DNA of 64,000 nucleotides from Nemophila menziesii (GCA_029959085.1 JARWIR010000002.1:44574233-44638232), one strand, 5' to 3'; shown: positions 12,533 to 24,839, counted from the stretch's first letter. The notes: generated from the letters alone by a model not told the origin. Made by a program: numbers and translations.

Positions 12533-12604
12533 TGGGCCCATGTAAGACAAAAATAGATACATTAAATTAATTCCAAACCCATCCTAATAAAAACCTAACC
12601 CTAA
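12533..12604 (+). promoter_or_regulatory. Promoter-like block, unit 3
   Basis: TGGGCCCA at 12533-12540 and an intact telo-box CCTAACCCTAA at 12594-12604, followed about 70 bp later by the ATG of exon 1. Confidence 0.55.
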
Positions 12605-12672
12605 TAAAAAATTGTAATTCAAAACGCCCGCATGTGATATGAACTCTAATTTTTCTAAAACATGGATTCTTC

Positions 12673-14598
12673 ATGAATAAGGCAAAAACATTTTACATAT
12701 TGCTTGTTGTAGCAAAAAGGTAAATTAATTTTCTACTTCACATTAGAATTGATTCGTATTTATAAATTATCAAATTCGATGGGTAAAGATTGATTTTTTA
12801 TTTGGATAAAAATTATAAATCTGTTTATTTGTACAAAATTGTGAAAAAAAATAAGTTTTAACTTGTCTTGCTGTGAATTTTCTATAGATTTGTAAATGTT
12901 GTTGTATTTCATATACATTTTTTAGAAACTATGAAAGTTTAATTTATTATTTTTTCAATTATTATTAATTCTAATTAAAATAAATGTATATAATTAATTT
13001 ATTTATCAAATTTTATTTACAGGAAAAGATTGGTGGACATGATATTTCAATAAAAAGAAAGAGTAATTGTTTGTGTAAGTTTCTCTTTTTTAAAATTAGT
13101 ATGGTCATGCTAAGTAAAATTTGTCTAGACTAACCACTTTGTATATTGAATTTTAGATGCAACTAAATAAATTTTAACTTTATTCATTGTTATAGTTTCT
13201 AAGTGTTTCTTCAGACGTGTTCTTCATTGTATATTGTGTAGGTATTTTCTATGAGAAATCATGTGAACATTTATATTATCCATATAAATATATGCATGTT
13301 TGTAGTTAATTGAACTTTTTAAACATCAATTAATAAACTATTGCTAGAGTTCCCTATACTTCATTATGAATGTTAAATAGTATACATTTTGTTCTTTGTT
13401 TCTATAGTATTTTGTTTCTAAGTGTTGATAAATTAAAATATTATTAATTTTGAAATGAATTACAAAATATCCTCGTGCTAAGTACCTTACTTTTAGGGAG
13501 AAATTAATTCATGTAGGAGAAATTTTAATACTCTTTTGACTTATACAATAATCAGATTCTTTTACTGAGGTGGGGACATTTTTTCGTGGAAGAGGCGTGG
13601 ATTACCATGAGTTCTCAAAAGGTGGGACCCTTATTAAAATTGTTTACGATGAGTTATCAAAAGATTAATTTAACTCCATAATTATTTTACTTTCATTCCA
13701 AAATTTTCCAATAGTTTCACTTGACCATCTCAAAAACTTTACTAATACTTGTACGTTGCCCCCAAGTATTTGGCTTCCACCATCCCTAGCAAAATTCTTT
13801 TCTCCTCCTTTGTTCGTTTTATCCATTAATTAGAGTACTTGTACGAATTTCAGAATGAGGGGACAAAAATTAGTTCTCATTTCCTCACATGTTGGTATGA
13901 AATTTTTATATTAGTTAGTATTAAGATACAAATATTGTTTATTTAAGCAAACATTTTCATGTGAATGAGATCCATTTGAAAATGAAAGAAAAGATAAATG
14001 GTTTTGATAGCAGGGCTCCAATTATCATCGATCTCATTGAAAGTGATGATGATTTTCCTATTACAACACGTGCTTCAAAAAGTAAAGAAATAGAGATGGT
14101 TAAAGATGCCGATAATCAGTGTTCAGGTTTAGTAAGTATGAAAAGGAAAAGAAACGGAAATGAAGGTGAAGGAGATGATAAAGTTTCTGCCTCTCTATGT
14201 AGGGTTCAGGAGAAAAGTTGGATGTAGATATGCATCGTGAATTTGATATAGATCCTCAACTTTGTATGAGTATTGTTTGTGCTCTTTACAGACAAAATTA
14301 TTTTTCAATAATCCATAGAATGTAGCAAGGACGGATTCACTGAGGTATGAAAAGAAAAGATACTTTTTTTTGTTTTATTTTCTTTAGTCTTTGCTTAAAA
14401 AATGTGTTGTAATGTTTCAGGGGAACAAATATTACCGAGTGCTTAATTGACAGAGATCCAAAGAATAGGCTAAGCAGATCCGTTGCACCAGGCAATACCA
14501 AAATGCTTAAAGCGTGTGAAGAATTTTACACGAGATATTATATACATCTCTTTGAAATATACGAGAAAAAGTCTGCTCCCTACTTTCCTTTTAAGTGA
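12673..14598 (+). pseudogene. Captured six-exon gene remnant, copy 3 (reference copy)
   Basis: Proposed exons: 12673-12719, 13023-13074, 13215-13297, 13517-13621, 13948-14344, 14421-14598, most with GT donors and AG acceptors. Exon 1 would start MNKAKTFYKLL; exon 2 reads GGHDISIKRK in the consensus; exon 3 DVFFIVYCVGIFYEKSCEHL; exon 4 the consensus GWGHFKVEEAWITMSSQK; exon 5 an open stretch with IIIDLIESDDD (14021-14053), a SUMO-interacting-like hydrophobic core followed by acidic residues, then the basic patch KRKRNG; exon 6 ends YFPFK and a stop. The exon 5 donor and exon 6 acceptor agree in phase in the consensus. Lesions here: a stop in exon 4, a mutated exon 5 acceptor, frameshifts in exons 5 and 6. 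Phases of exons 1-2 do not join cleanly, so those borders are tentative. Likely a nuclear protein; family not recognised. Confidence 0.6.
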
Positions 14599-16082
14599 AA
14601 ATCTGCACTTTTTTATTTTATTGTCGTACTTTGAGTTTCTAGTATTTTGATTTTCTGGATTCTTGTTTTAATCTCAAGTTTACTTTGAATATACTTGAAA
14701 TGTTGATCTACATTATTATAATACATTTAACAATATTTTGTAAGTACTTTGATTATTGGTTTCTATGCTCTCTTCCGTTTTTAAATTATAGTAATCAAAA
14801 TAGAACTTGCTAGAGTTTTAAAAGGTAGTCTAGTGGTATATATATTTCTATATACGTATAATATCGTGTTATTTTAATTAACTCCATGTAAATTGTACAT
14901 TTTCTTCACTTTTTCATCCAGAAAAACTAGTATATAGTAAATAATCGCTAGTGCGCCTTAGAGATCCGTAACTGTTTGTGTTATTTAATATTGATTAAGG
15001 ATAACAGTCGGATTATGTTGTGTGCTCAACTATCCCACGTACTAAAACTTTTAGTAATATGATCAGACTAATGACAAACTTTGTGCAAGAGATTCCAAAT
15101 AACAATCGTGATCAAAATTTAACCAAGTGGGATACACTTGATTTTGTAAGCTTTGTGTATACACACAACTTTTAAAGATACAGTTGTCGTAAAAATTTTG
15201 ATGTTTTATTTTTCCATAGTATACGAAGAAATTGTAGTAGTGTGTTTTACATAGGTACGAATAGAAAAAAACGTAGTCCATAGAGGTTGTTTGGAAAATT
15301 TTAATTTATTTTTGGGATTAAAAAATCAAGTTCGATTTCGAAACATGGGGAAATGTACCCAAATTCCAGAATATTGGAATTTCTCTACTTTTTCATTTTC
15401 AAATGTATTTTTGTTCGAAATAGTTTTCGTAAATTTTGCAATATTATCTTATTTTAAGAAAAATTATAGAAATGATATAAATATAACTATATAACTAAGG
15501 ACAAAATCATAGGACAAAAATGAAATACTAATTTAATTTTTTATCAAATAAAATTCGCATTCAAGTAGTTCTTGAAAATTTAATAAGAAATAAAAATGTT
15601 CCAGTAAAAAAAATTCTAACATGTAAAAAAACAAAATTACAGATTAAAATAAAAAAACGTATATGAATCTTCTTTAAATAAAAAAAAGAGGTATATTAAG
15701 TATATATATTTTTTGGAATTCAGTATATTAAATATAAAAATGGGTAAATACATATATATATAAGTATATATAATTATTTATTTTATTAATCCTTAAAGTA
15801 TTAGGAAAAATAATTAGCAGGAAAAAAACAAAAATAGATTTCAGATCGGTAATAAAAAATTCCACTTTTACAAAATGTGATTCCAATTTCATTTCAAAAA
15901 ATTTCGAAACATAACAGAATCTAAAATTTGTAAATTTGGAAGGTAAATAAGCATTTACAAATAAGGAATTTTCAGATTGGAATTAACCAAAAATTATAAT
16001 TTTCCCTTCCAAATTCCACCCCGTAGAGTGGTGTCGATATACTATATTTTGGTCATCGCAACTCTCTATGACTTGTGAAGTA

Positions 16083-16728
16083 TGATTTTGGGCTTGATTT
16101 TTGGTGATGGGATTTTCAGCCTAACTCGTAATATCATTTTGAGCTTGAACGTTTGGACTTGTCTCATATTGAACTTTGTCCAATATGATATTGTTTCTTT
16201 TAGTTAATACATGCAAATTCTCACCCATTGATTGTGATCACGATGGAAGACTAAGATTAATACCCTACTACTGTTTCATATGAAAGGGTTTATTCTTCAC
16301 ATATCATCTAATTCTTTCATCTTCGCTTTCGTTAGTTCTCTAAACTTATTGCGACGAAACTAGGATTGTGATATCTTATATACTAAATATTTTATATATG
16401 TGTAATAGTTAGTTTATTTCTATTGTATTAAGAATATTCTTGATTCTTATAGCATATAGTCATCGTAGATTGACTACGGATGTAATAATAACGATTAGCT
16501 TGTGATTTTGGGTTGATTCTTTCCAGATACTTTGAGGTACAATTTTAATCTGTAAATCGAGTCATTCGATAATGGAGGAGCTACTCTCACCGTAGGTCAA
16601 CGTAAACGTAGACTTTTGTAGAACCACGATAAATTGTGTCTGTGTTCATTACTTTCAACACTTATTATTGTTCTTTTATTTTTTTGAAAACTCTATTAAA
16701 CCAATCAAATCCAATACATTTTACAACA
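16083..16728 (+). mobile_element. Copia-type LTR between units 3 and 4
   Basis: Starts TGATTTTGGGCTTG and ends TTTTACAACA. The primer-like site that follows is degraded to TGATATCATAAC (16731-16742). The TATA-like motif has become CATATGAAAGGG. Confidence 0.55.
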
Positions 16729-17590
16729 TGTGATATCATAACTTAAATAATTATGTACATATCTAAAGTGGTTTGACTCTTGTTCGGGTTTTAATAATTC
16801 AAATATGTATTAGATTTTTAATTCTTTATATTCTTTTGATTTGATTAGTTTTCAGGTAGTTCTAGATGTTACGAAATTTCTAAGGTTTTCATAGTTTTTG
16901 GATTCTTAGAGGCTTTGTGTTTCCAAAATCTTGTGTGAATTTTTCAAACTTGTGATTTAAAAGTATTTATACTTTGAAGTTCTTATTATCTGTTAGTATA
17001 CTTCATATATTTCTATATTCCTGATTGTACTAACCTCTTGTCTACAACTCGACTAGAGATATCTGTCTATGGTAAAAATGTTTATTTTGGTGTATGACAG
17101 AAAAATGAAGGCGTTGATATCATATTATAAGGTGGGATATGCCTTATTTGAGGATATCAAAAAGTGGTCTAAAGATGTGACAAATAAGACTTTATTAAGG
17201 AGGAAGCATGCATTATATTTTTTCTTCATCTGTCTAACTCAGTTATAAGAAATATAGATGGTGCTAATACCACTATTGAGGTATCGGATAAACTTGACTC
17301 ACTTTAATCTACTAAGTCTATACCAAACTTAGCTTTCTTGAAAAAGTATTTATTCAATTAAAAACGGATACTAGTAGATCTTTAGATGATAATCTTGATG
17401 AATTTCTTAAGATGACTTCAATATTAAATAACAAATGCAATTTTTCTGTGTAAATTGTAGTATATTTTATTGTTTTCAGAATACAAAACTAGTTTAAATT
17501 TGATATTATATATCAGAACTAAAAAGTAAAAACTAAAAATGAAACCTAACAATTTATTTTATTTTTATTGGACAAATCCTTAAATACTAA
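16247..17590 (+). repeat. Tandem array unit 4, left part
   Basis: Runs from offset 0 to about 1,340 and then stops abruptly at AATACTAAA, where block I begins. It includes a decayed copia gag piece at 17064-17431 (GTGGGATATGCC stretch, then ANTTIE-like codons). Confidence 0.9.
17064..17431 (+). pseudogene. Ty1/copia gag remnant, unit 4
   Basis: Same remnant as in the other units, with its own set of stops and indels. Confidence 0.65.
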
Positions 17591-17632
17591 AGGAAAATTC
17601 TTTCATCCAATATTGGATGATCCTACACCAAT
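17589..17632. repeat. 44-bp motif with 18-bp palindrome, left border of block I
   Basis: Contains the perfect palindrome TCATCCAATATTGGATGA. The whole 44 bp recurs once, with one mismatch, at 29630-29673 just past the other border of block I. About 65 bp of unassigned sequence follow before Athila gag sequence begins near 17698. Confidence 0.85.
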
Positions 17633-17697
17633 TATATTTATACACATACCCCACGTTTTAAACTTACAAAATTAATTAATTTATTATTGATCTTATG

Positions 17698-19262
17698 ACA
17701 TTGTTTTCACCTCCTTCGATTGCGTTTACTTCTTTTTGTTCTACTACACTTGTTAACACTTTGTTTAACTGTTCTACTTGAGTACTTAGCATCTGAAGTA
17801 TGGCATCGTGTCCTCTGACCTTCTCGTCCTGAGCGTTTATAGTCGTGGTCAAACGGTCTAGAGCTTGTGCTATCTGTGTGCTGTCTATAGCTCCTTCTTG
17901 CGGATACTGAGGTAAAGCTTTCTGATCTAAAGTATCGGTATAGGCGTCTTGAGCAGGTTGTTGTGGAGGAGCAGGTCGATTCTGATATTGATTTTGGTAC
18001 TGACCTCTCTGTTGGTAAGAGTTGTTCTGGGGGCGCGGTTGATAATGACCAGGATTAGCGGCCCCTTATGGATTTGAATACTGCATACCCGGATGGTTGC
18101 GGTTGCCCCATCGGTTGGATATAAAGTAAACAGATTGCGGATTTGTTTTGCACTCTTCCCATGAATGATCGTTAACTCCACATTGTTGACAACCTTGTGC
18201 TTCTTGCACTACCTTTGTTGCGGCTATATTCTTCTCCATCGCGATTTTCAGCTCCTTAATTTGATTTTCTAAAGAGGATATTTGAGCTGATTTCGCAGTT
18301 TCTGCATCTAAACGAAGCGTTCCTTGGGTCTTTGCTACAGAAGCTCGCGTTGAAGGCCAACTTCTTTCTTGTTCCATGATATTCTCTAGCACCTCGAAAG
18401 CTTCATTGTGATTCATGGACACGAAATTACCCTTTCCAATGTTATCCACCTTTTCTCTACCTTTATCATTAAGGCCTTCATAGAACATAGCAAGTTGTAG
18501 AGCAGGTGTATAACCATGGAGTGGACATCTAGTTAATTTTTGTTGAAACCTTGTCCATGCCTCTCCCACTGTTTCTCCATCTTCTTGGCAAAATCTTGCA
18601 AGCTCTTTTTGATCTTTAAGTCTCATGCTCTTCGGATAAAATCTGTTAAAGAATGCGGCTTGAAGTTCTCTCCAAGAGTGAATGGTTCCATGTGGTTGTA
18701 TCTCTAGCCAATCGCTAGCTCTTCCGGTCAAGAAAAACGAAAACATATGACAATACAGTTGCTCGCGTGTAATGCCAGGAGTAATGTAGGCATCACAAAT
18801 CTGCATGAACTTCTGAATCGCTTTTACCGGATCTTGTATTGCAGTACTAGTATAGAGTCTGAAACTTTGAAATTGACTGAGCATACCTGGATCGGGTCTA
18901 AATTTGATATTCGAAATCTCAGGAGGGCGGTAACCGATGGGTTGAACATGGAATGGTACATTAAGGCCAGGTAGATCTTGTTCAACTCGGTTCTGTTGAT
19001 TATTAAGGTTATTCCCATTACCTCCTCCTGCTGGTAATTGTTGTCCTTCTTGTCCACCGAGTGGTGGATCTTGTTGACCGAGGGGTGCTCCAAGTGGTGG
19101 ATCTGGTTGTAATCCTCCTCCTGGTAATTGTTGTCCTCCCCCAACTGGTGGATTTAGTTGGGCTGTCATAACTCTTCTCAAGGCTCTTTCCTCACGAACT
19201 CGTTTGTTGTAAGGTCTGAAGCCCCTCTCAGGCTCCGATAAGGGAGGCCAAGAATTAAACAC
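17698..19262 (-). pseudogene. gag: Athila-type Ty3/gypsy gag, truncated, one internal stop
   Basis: A 398-residue frame runs from 19262 to 18066: a proline/glycine/glutamine-rich N-terminal region (residues about 35-90), a retrotransposon gag core (about 145-270, with SDWLEIQP, FFNRFYP and FYEGL), a predicted coiled coil (about 322-346) and a CCHC zinc knuckle C358-C361-H366-C371. A CAA codon, as found in the copy at 28.4 kb, has become TAA at 18066; the same frame then stays similar to that copy down to about 17698, where homology is cut. Gag would form the particle and bind RNA. Its leader, primer site and LTR lie directly upstream on the same strand (19263-20962). Protease and pol are missing. 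Confidence 0.9.
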
Positions 19263-19401
19263 TGTGAAACCTGAAAAAGACTAAAGCAAACCACAAGCGT
19301 AAATCTGGAAAAATAAAAAAAATTAACTAAAAACTGAAAAGTAAAAACTAATTAAAAACTAAAACTCGAAATAGATAACCCACACGCTAATGAGACACAA
19401 G

Positions 19402-19419
19402 TCCCCGGCAGCGGCGCCA
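19402..19419 (-). other. Athila primer-binding site (tRNA-Asp type)
   Basis: On the - strand it reads TGGCGCCGCTGCCGGGGA, one base off the tRNA-Asp site commonly seen in Athila and related gypsy elements. It sits six bases inside the LTR end at 19426. Confidence 0.85.
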
Positions 19420-19425
19420 AAAACT

Positions 19426-20962
19426 TGGTGTCGCCGAGGGTGTGATAAAAATAAGATCAAATTAAGTATGGAAAACTATGCACTCTCACCCTAGACAGGC
19501 ACAGTACTGCAAGTATTACAGGACGTATGCAAGTTTTAATGATAAGTAGACTTTGTTCTCAGGGACTTAAGTGTGTTAATCGCGTAGGAAACAATGACGA
19601 GTAAAAGTAAATAATTAAAAGACAGAAAATAAAGCAAATAGAATTTTGAAAATAAGAATTAAACTAATTAAAACTAGGAAAATAAAGACAATAAAGTAAA
19701 AGATAAGAAATATGAGATGAGAAGTATAGCTTAGGTTTTGCTAGTATGCACTAATCCTTCTAATTCTATCTATAAATCTAGTTCATAAGGGAGAATATTA
19801 GCTCTTGGTAATACTTAGTCAGGATTCTAAATTCCCCAAGCTTAGACCTTGAGAGCGACTAAGGGGGCTACGTCACAACCATGAAGTGATTTCAAATAGG
19901 GTTATCAAACGCCACTAAGGCCCTAAGCAAATACTGCAATCTTGGTGATACGGTGGTTAAAACAAACCCTAATGACTATCTAGTTAGAAGTATGTTTTGT
20001 CAGAACTGCTATCGACACTAGACATTATGTGGTAGTTCAATAGTTAAACACCCTGTCAAGGAGACCATCTAACTACTATTAAAACAATCCTAAAGTGATC
20101 AGTTCTAGGAAAGTCATTAAATCAAAACACATAAGCAAATATAAAGTAAGAAGCTAATATCAGATTAAAACATATAATACCCAAAGAAACATAGATAGAA
20201 GAATTAGAAATCATAGATTATACATATGCAAAACCCAAGCTATGGGAGGTTTAGTACATACCTGATGGAAATAAACTAAAAGAAATTACAAAGGACATCA
20301 TCTTGCTCTCTACAATAAACTGGAAGAATAAAACCTTAAGAACTAATTACTATGAGGCAAGGATGATTTACAAGTTATATAAGGGTGTATTTATAGGTGT
20401 TTAGAAGACCTAATTCGTTTTCTTGAGGAATAGTTAAGGTAATGGACTTCTAGCCCAACTCAATTTCGTATGGAAATAAAGATAAACACTGCTGCACCGT
20501 TTTGAGTGTATCTTCTTCGTTATTGGTCCGATTTTACTCCACAAGATACCAAAAGAATCGCAACAGAATTATCTAGGGCCTTTAGAAGAAAATCATCAGA
20601 TTCGGTCTATTTCTTAGGTAAAAACGCTTATCTTTGGACGTGTATGCAGAATCCCAGATTTAGGCAGCTTTTCCTTTTCCATCTTTTTAGCTTTTCTTTC
20701 CTTATCTCCAATTACCATGCTAATATCTTTCCATAAGTTGTTGTCTTTGACTTGGAATCTAATTAATCTCCATAATTATCTTTAAAGCTACACACTAAAT
20801 AAACAATTCAACCCAATATGCTCTAAAAATATTAATTCTACAAATCAAGACACAAAATAAGAAAGTGCACTAAAACTCAAGAAAATCGACATTATTGACT
20901 TCTAAAATACTAAAAATGATGTCTCATCTTAACATAAATCTATCACAGATGAGGAGACATCA
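19426..20962 (-). mobile_element. Athila LTR A (1,537 bp), 5' LTR of the - strand element
   Basis: On the - strand it starts TGATGTCTCCTCATCTGTG and ends GCGACACCA just before the primer site. It is homologous over its length to LTR B (21255-22786) and LTR C (24840-26347). Its right end abuts, with no spacer, the 3' internal tail of the + strand Athila, so this element probably inserted there; 20963-20967 (ACAAT) would be one side of the target duplication, the other side being lost. Confidence 0.85.
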
Positions 20963-21254
20963 ACAATCTATAGCTTCCTTGGGGAACTGAGTAAAGTCCC
21001 AATCCTTCTTACATTGCGAAACTAGTCTGATCTTGAATTCAAGCCGTGTTGACTGTGGATATGAGAAGTGTACAGGTATGTAGTTTATGAATATTATTGC
21101 ATGAAATTTTCTGAGTTATGTGCTTTAGGATTATTCTATATATTCTGCTATGTTCTTCCCATTGTATTGAAAATTTTATAAGTGTGTATTTATAAACTTC
21201 CCTTTGTTTTTATCTTTATTGTATCGGGACGATACAACTTTGAGTTGGGGGTCT
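20963..21254 (+). mobile_element. 3' internal tail of + strand Athila, with polypurine tract
   Basis: Homologous to 24550-24839, beginning ACAATCTATAGC against ACAACCTATAGCC. It ends with GACGATACAACTTTGAGTTG followed by GGGGTCT and then LTR B. The TTGAGTTGGGGG run is the likely polypurine tract. No protein-coding signal was seen. Confidence 0.75.
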
Positions 21255-22786
21255 TGATGTCTCCTCATTTGTGATAGATTTATATTAGGATGAGACATCA
21301 TTTTTAGTGATTGAGAAGTCATAATAGTCGATTTTCTTGAGAAATAGTGCACTTTCCTATTTTGAGTCTTGATTTAGTGAGATAATATTTTTAGAGCATA
21401 TTGGGTTTAATTTTTTATTTATTGTGTATCTTTAAAGACAATTATGGAGATTAATTAGAGTCCAAGTCAAAGACTACAACTTATGGAAACAGATTAGTAT
21501 GGTAATTGAAGCTAAGGAAACAAAGGCTAAAAATATGGAAAAGGAAAAGCTGCCTAAATCTGAAATTCTGCAGCACACGCCTAAAGAAGTGGTGATAACT
21601 CCAACAAGGAAGCAGATTTTGGTAAAATCCTTTCATAGGGACGTAGATAATTCGCTGAGGATTCTTTTGGTATATTATGGAGCAAAAACCGACCAATAAT
21701 GAAGAAGATAAGCTCAATACAAATCAGCAGAATTTATCTTTATTTCCATACGAATTTGAGTTGGGCTTGGAGTCCACTACTTTACCTCTCCCTCAAGAAA
21801 ATGAATTAGGTCTTCTAAACACCTATAAATACACCCGTATATCACTTGTAAATAATCCTTGCCTCATAGTAATTAGTTCTTAAGGTTTTATTCTTCCAGT
21901 TTATTATAGAGAGCAAGATAATGTCTTTTGTAATTTCTTTTAGTTTATTTCCATCAGGTATGAACTAAACTTTCCATAGCTTGGGTTTTGCATCATGTAT
22001 AATCTATGAATTCTAATTCTTCTATCTAAGTTTCTTTGGGAATTATATGTTTTAATCTGATATTAGCTACTTACCTTTATATTTGTTTATGTGTTTTGAT
22101 TTATTGTCTTTCTTAGAACTGATCACTTTAGGATTGTTTTAATAGTAGTTAGATGGTCACCTTAGCTGGGTGTTTAACTATTGAACCACCACATAACATC
22201 TAGTGTCCGATATTAGTCCTGACAAAACTGATTCTAACTAGATAGTCATTAGGGTTTGTTTTAATCACCATATCACCAATTGATTGAATTGTTTGCTTAG
22301 GGCCTTAGTAGCGTTTGATAACCCTATTTTAAACAGCGTCTTGGTTGTGCCGTAGCCCTCTTAGTCGCTCTCAGGGTCTAAGGTATGGGAATTTAGAATC
22401 CTGACTAAATATACAAGAGCTAATATTCTCCCTTATTAACTAGATCTAATAGAAATAATTAGAAGGATTAGTGCATACTAGCAAAACCTAAGCCATATCT
22501 CTCATCTCATATTCTTAGTATTTTATTTTATTGTCTTTATTTTCTTAGTTTAATTTGCTATTTTCGAATTTACTCTCTTTAATTTATTGTCTTTTAACTA
22601 TTTACATTTACTCGTTATTCCTACCCACGTGATTAACACACTTAAGTCCCTGAGAACGAACTCAACTTATCAACTAAAACTTGCATACGTCCTGTAATAC
22701 TTGCAGTATTGTGCCTGTCTAGGGTGAGAGTGCGTAGTTTTCTAGACTTTATTTATCTTATTTTTATCACACCCTAGGCGACACCA
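21255..22786 (+). mobile_element. Athila LTR B (1,532 bp), 3' LTR
   Basis: TGATGTCTCCTCATTTGTG start, GCGACACCA end. It lies in opposite orientation to LTR A with only 292 bp between them, giving a large inverted repeat (about 1.5 kb arms). Small reading frames inside it are not genes. Confidence 0.85.
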
Positions 22787-23063
22787 GAGGGTGACCCCTC
22801 GCAAGTGTACATGTTATTGATAAGTAATAAAGATAAGTACGAGGGTGTATCATCTTGGTGTCTCCTGGTGTGTGATAAAATCACCACCACTTAAGAGAGG
22901 GATACTACCCGCAAGTGCACGGGTCGTTCCAAGTAATGTATAAATAGTATAGATTTCAATCTTAGGGACGGCTAGTTATTACAGAAGTATTAATCGTGAT
23001 AGTAGAATTAACTGTAAAAAACAGAAAGGTAAAATGATAAGATTATTGCTATGATCACGTGTC
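22787..23063 (-). mobile_element. Diverged Athila-like LTR end pieces
   Basis: Two short stretches (about 22787-22850 and 22856-23050) carry CGCAAGTG(T/C)AC motifs. The second begins TTGGTGTCTCCTGGTGTGTG, which resembles the reversed LTR A end TTGGTGTCGCCGAGGGTGTG. They look like fragments of another, older Athila LTR family on the - strand. Confidence 0.5.
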
Positions 23064-23258
23064 TTGATCGGAAAAGCGAAAAAGAAGTTGGGTGAAGAAG
23101 AAACACATGAATTTAAGATGAGTAACAATATTGACAATGCTTGGATCATTAAAGTTTTGAGAGTAACGCAACTTTCAAAAGAAGAAAAGGAGTACATCAT
23201 AACACTCCTCGAGCAATCAAAGAAAAATCCAGCAAAATCCTATCTTGGATGTAATTAA
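23064..23258 (+). other. Short open frame, probably an Athila internal remnant
   Basis: Sixty-four codons, lysine/glutamate-rich, ending CN and a stop. I do not recognise it. Its place upstream of a polypurine-like run (GAGTTGGGGGTGAGG, near 23383) and Athila tail sequence suggests element-internal sequence. Confidence 0.3.
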
Positions 23259-24094
23259 TGCGAGGTAATAGCCTCGAAGTGTATGTTTTCTTTCTTCCCT
23301 ACCATTTCTTTATGTGCAATATGTATGCTAATTTTAAATTTTATTTTTCTTGAGTCTTTTTCGAGTGGTGGGGACACGACTCATTTTTGAGTTGGGGGTG
23401 AGGATTCGTTGTCCTCATTTTCCTTTCGTTTTTGCATAAAATTTAAAATTATATGGGTTGAATTAGGCATAGAATATGTTGAATGTACCTATTTGAGCAT
23501 GATTTTAATTAAGTTAATGATAGTAAGTAGTATGTTTTTGAAAGATGTTACAAGGTTGTTTAGATGCATGTATGAAAACAGGAAATAAAGGATAGGAAAG
23601 TTAATAAGTAATGCTAAGAAGTCACGTTGAAACTTAGGGAGAGTTATTTGGTGTGTAGAACGTGAGGTTTGAAATTAGTTGAAAAACCACTTATCTATGA
23701 ACTAATAATGAAAACGTAACAAAATCCGGTAGTTAGAAAAATGAATAAGGCAGTTCTTTCATGATTAAAACACTTGAAGCCTTTATACCTTCTCACCCTT
23801 TTATTTGATATTTGTTATTATTTATCCGTCTTATCCCCTCTGAGCCTTTCTAAAGCCTTTTTATTGAGCCACATTATAATCCATACCCTTAGTTTGTAGG
23901 ACTTAGTTTGTAAGACAACTCATTTTAGAGCTTGAGTTTGGAATGGTGGGTTTCATCATTAGGGAACATTGGGTTCTGGGAATTATATTTGTGATTTTAT
24001 TGATGATGAAATTGTTATTATTGTAACCCTTTGCCGGGGTAATAGTGAATGAAAAAAAGCTACGAGCTAAATTTGCCAACAAGGGCATAAAAAA

Positions 24095-24153
<59 letters not shown>

Positions 24154-24839
24154 AAAAAATAGCGTGATATCTCAACATCAAAAAGAGAGTCATAGCTATA
24201 CAAAAGAAAAAAATTGATATGAAAATAATATATATTCGGACCGGCAAAGTGGAATTTGTGTATCATCATGAAAAAGGTTTTAATTGGGATTTATTGGGGA
24301 TGCACATTAAAAGCATCAATAAATTGGGTTGAGTGAGAATATCTTCGAGTGAAAACTCAAGCTCTAGGGCGATTCGTTGATGGCTAGTGAGGAGAGAGCC
24401 AAAAGCTCACTTTTCATTATCCAAATATACCACAACCGTCCCTAGGCCACATTATAACCAAAGACCTTAGGATTTTTAACTACTTGGTGGAGAAACAATT
24501 GAGCTATTAGGTAATAGGTGAGTGGACCATTGGATGCTATATTGGGACCTATGAACAACCTATAGCCATTAACATGAACTAAGTTATCATCCTCTCCTTC
24601 TGGCATTGCGAAATTAATCTGGACATGAATTTATGCACTGTTGATTACATGTGTATTAAGCATAATTGTTCATTATTTCTTGAGCATTACTACATGAGAC
24701 ATTTTAGATACTATGCTCTAGGATCATTCATTATGTTCTGTTCTTATTCTCCTCCTACTTCTTCTTCTTGTTTATATGACAACCCTACTATTCTTTACTT
24801 TTATTGTATCGGGACGATACAACTTTGAGTTGGGGGTCT
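23259..24839 (+). mobile_element. Non-coding 3' internal region of a second + strand Athila
   Basis: The last about 290 bp are homologous to 20963-21254 and end in GACGATACAACTTTGAGTTG then LTR C. The rest has no frame of note and resembles the long spacer between the env-like region and 3' LTR of Athila elements. It contains the AT/GT microsatellite at 24097-24153. Confidence 0.55.
24097..24153. repeat. Compound microsatellite (AT)n(GT)n
   Basis: About 19 AT followed by 9 GT dinucleotides. The apparent frames on the - strand across it (HTHTHT, YIYIYI) are artefacts of the repeat. Confidence 0.95.

Larger units (their letters stand above)
10854..16246 (+). repeat. Tandem array unit 3
   Basis: 5,393 bp. 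After the gag start it diverges clearly from units 1 and 2 (many substitutions and small indels) and instead pairs closely with unit 10 at the far end of the window. It contains the fullest set of gene exons. Confidence 0.95.

Noticed and set aside
24060..24269. Two - strand frames at the 24.1-kb microsatellite
   Set aside because: Created by the AT/GT dinucleotide repeat.
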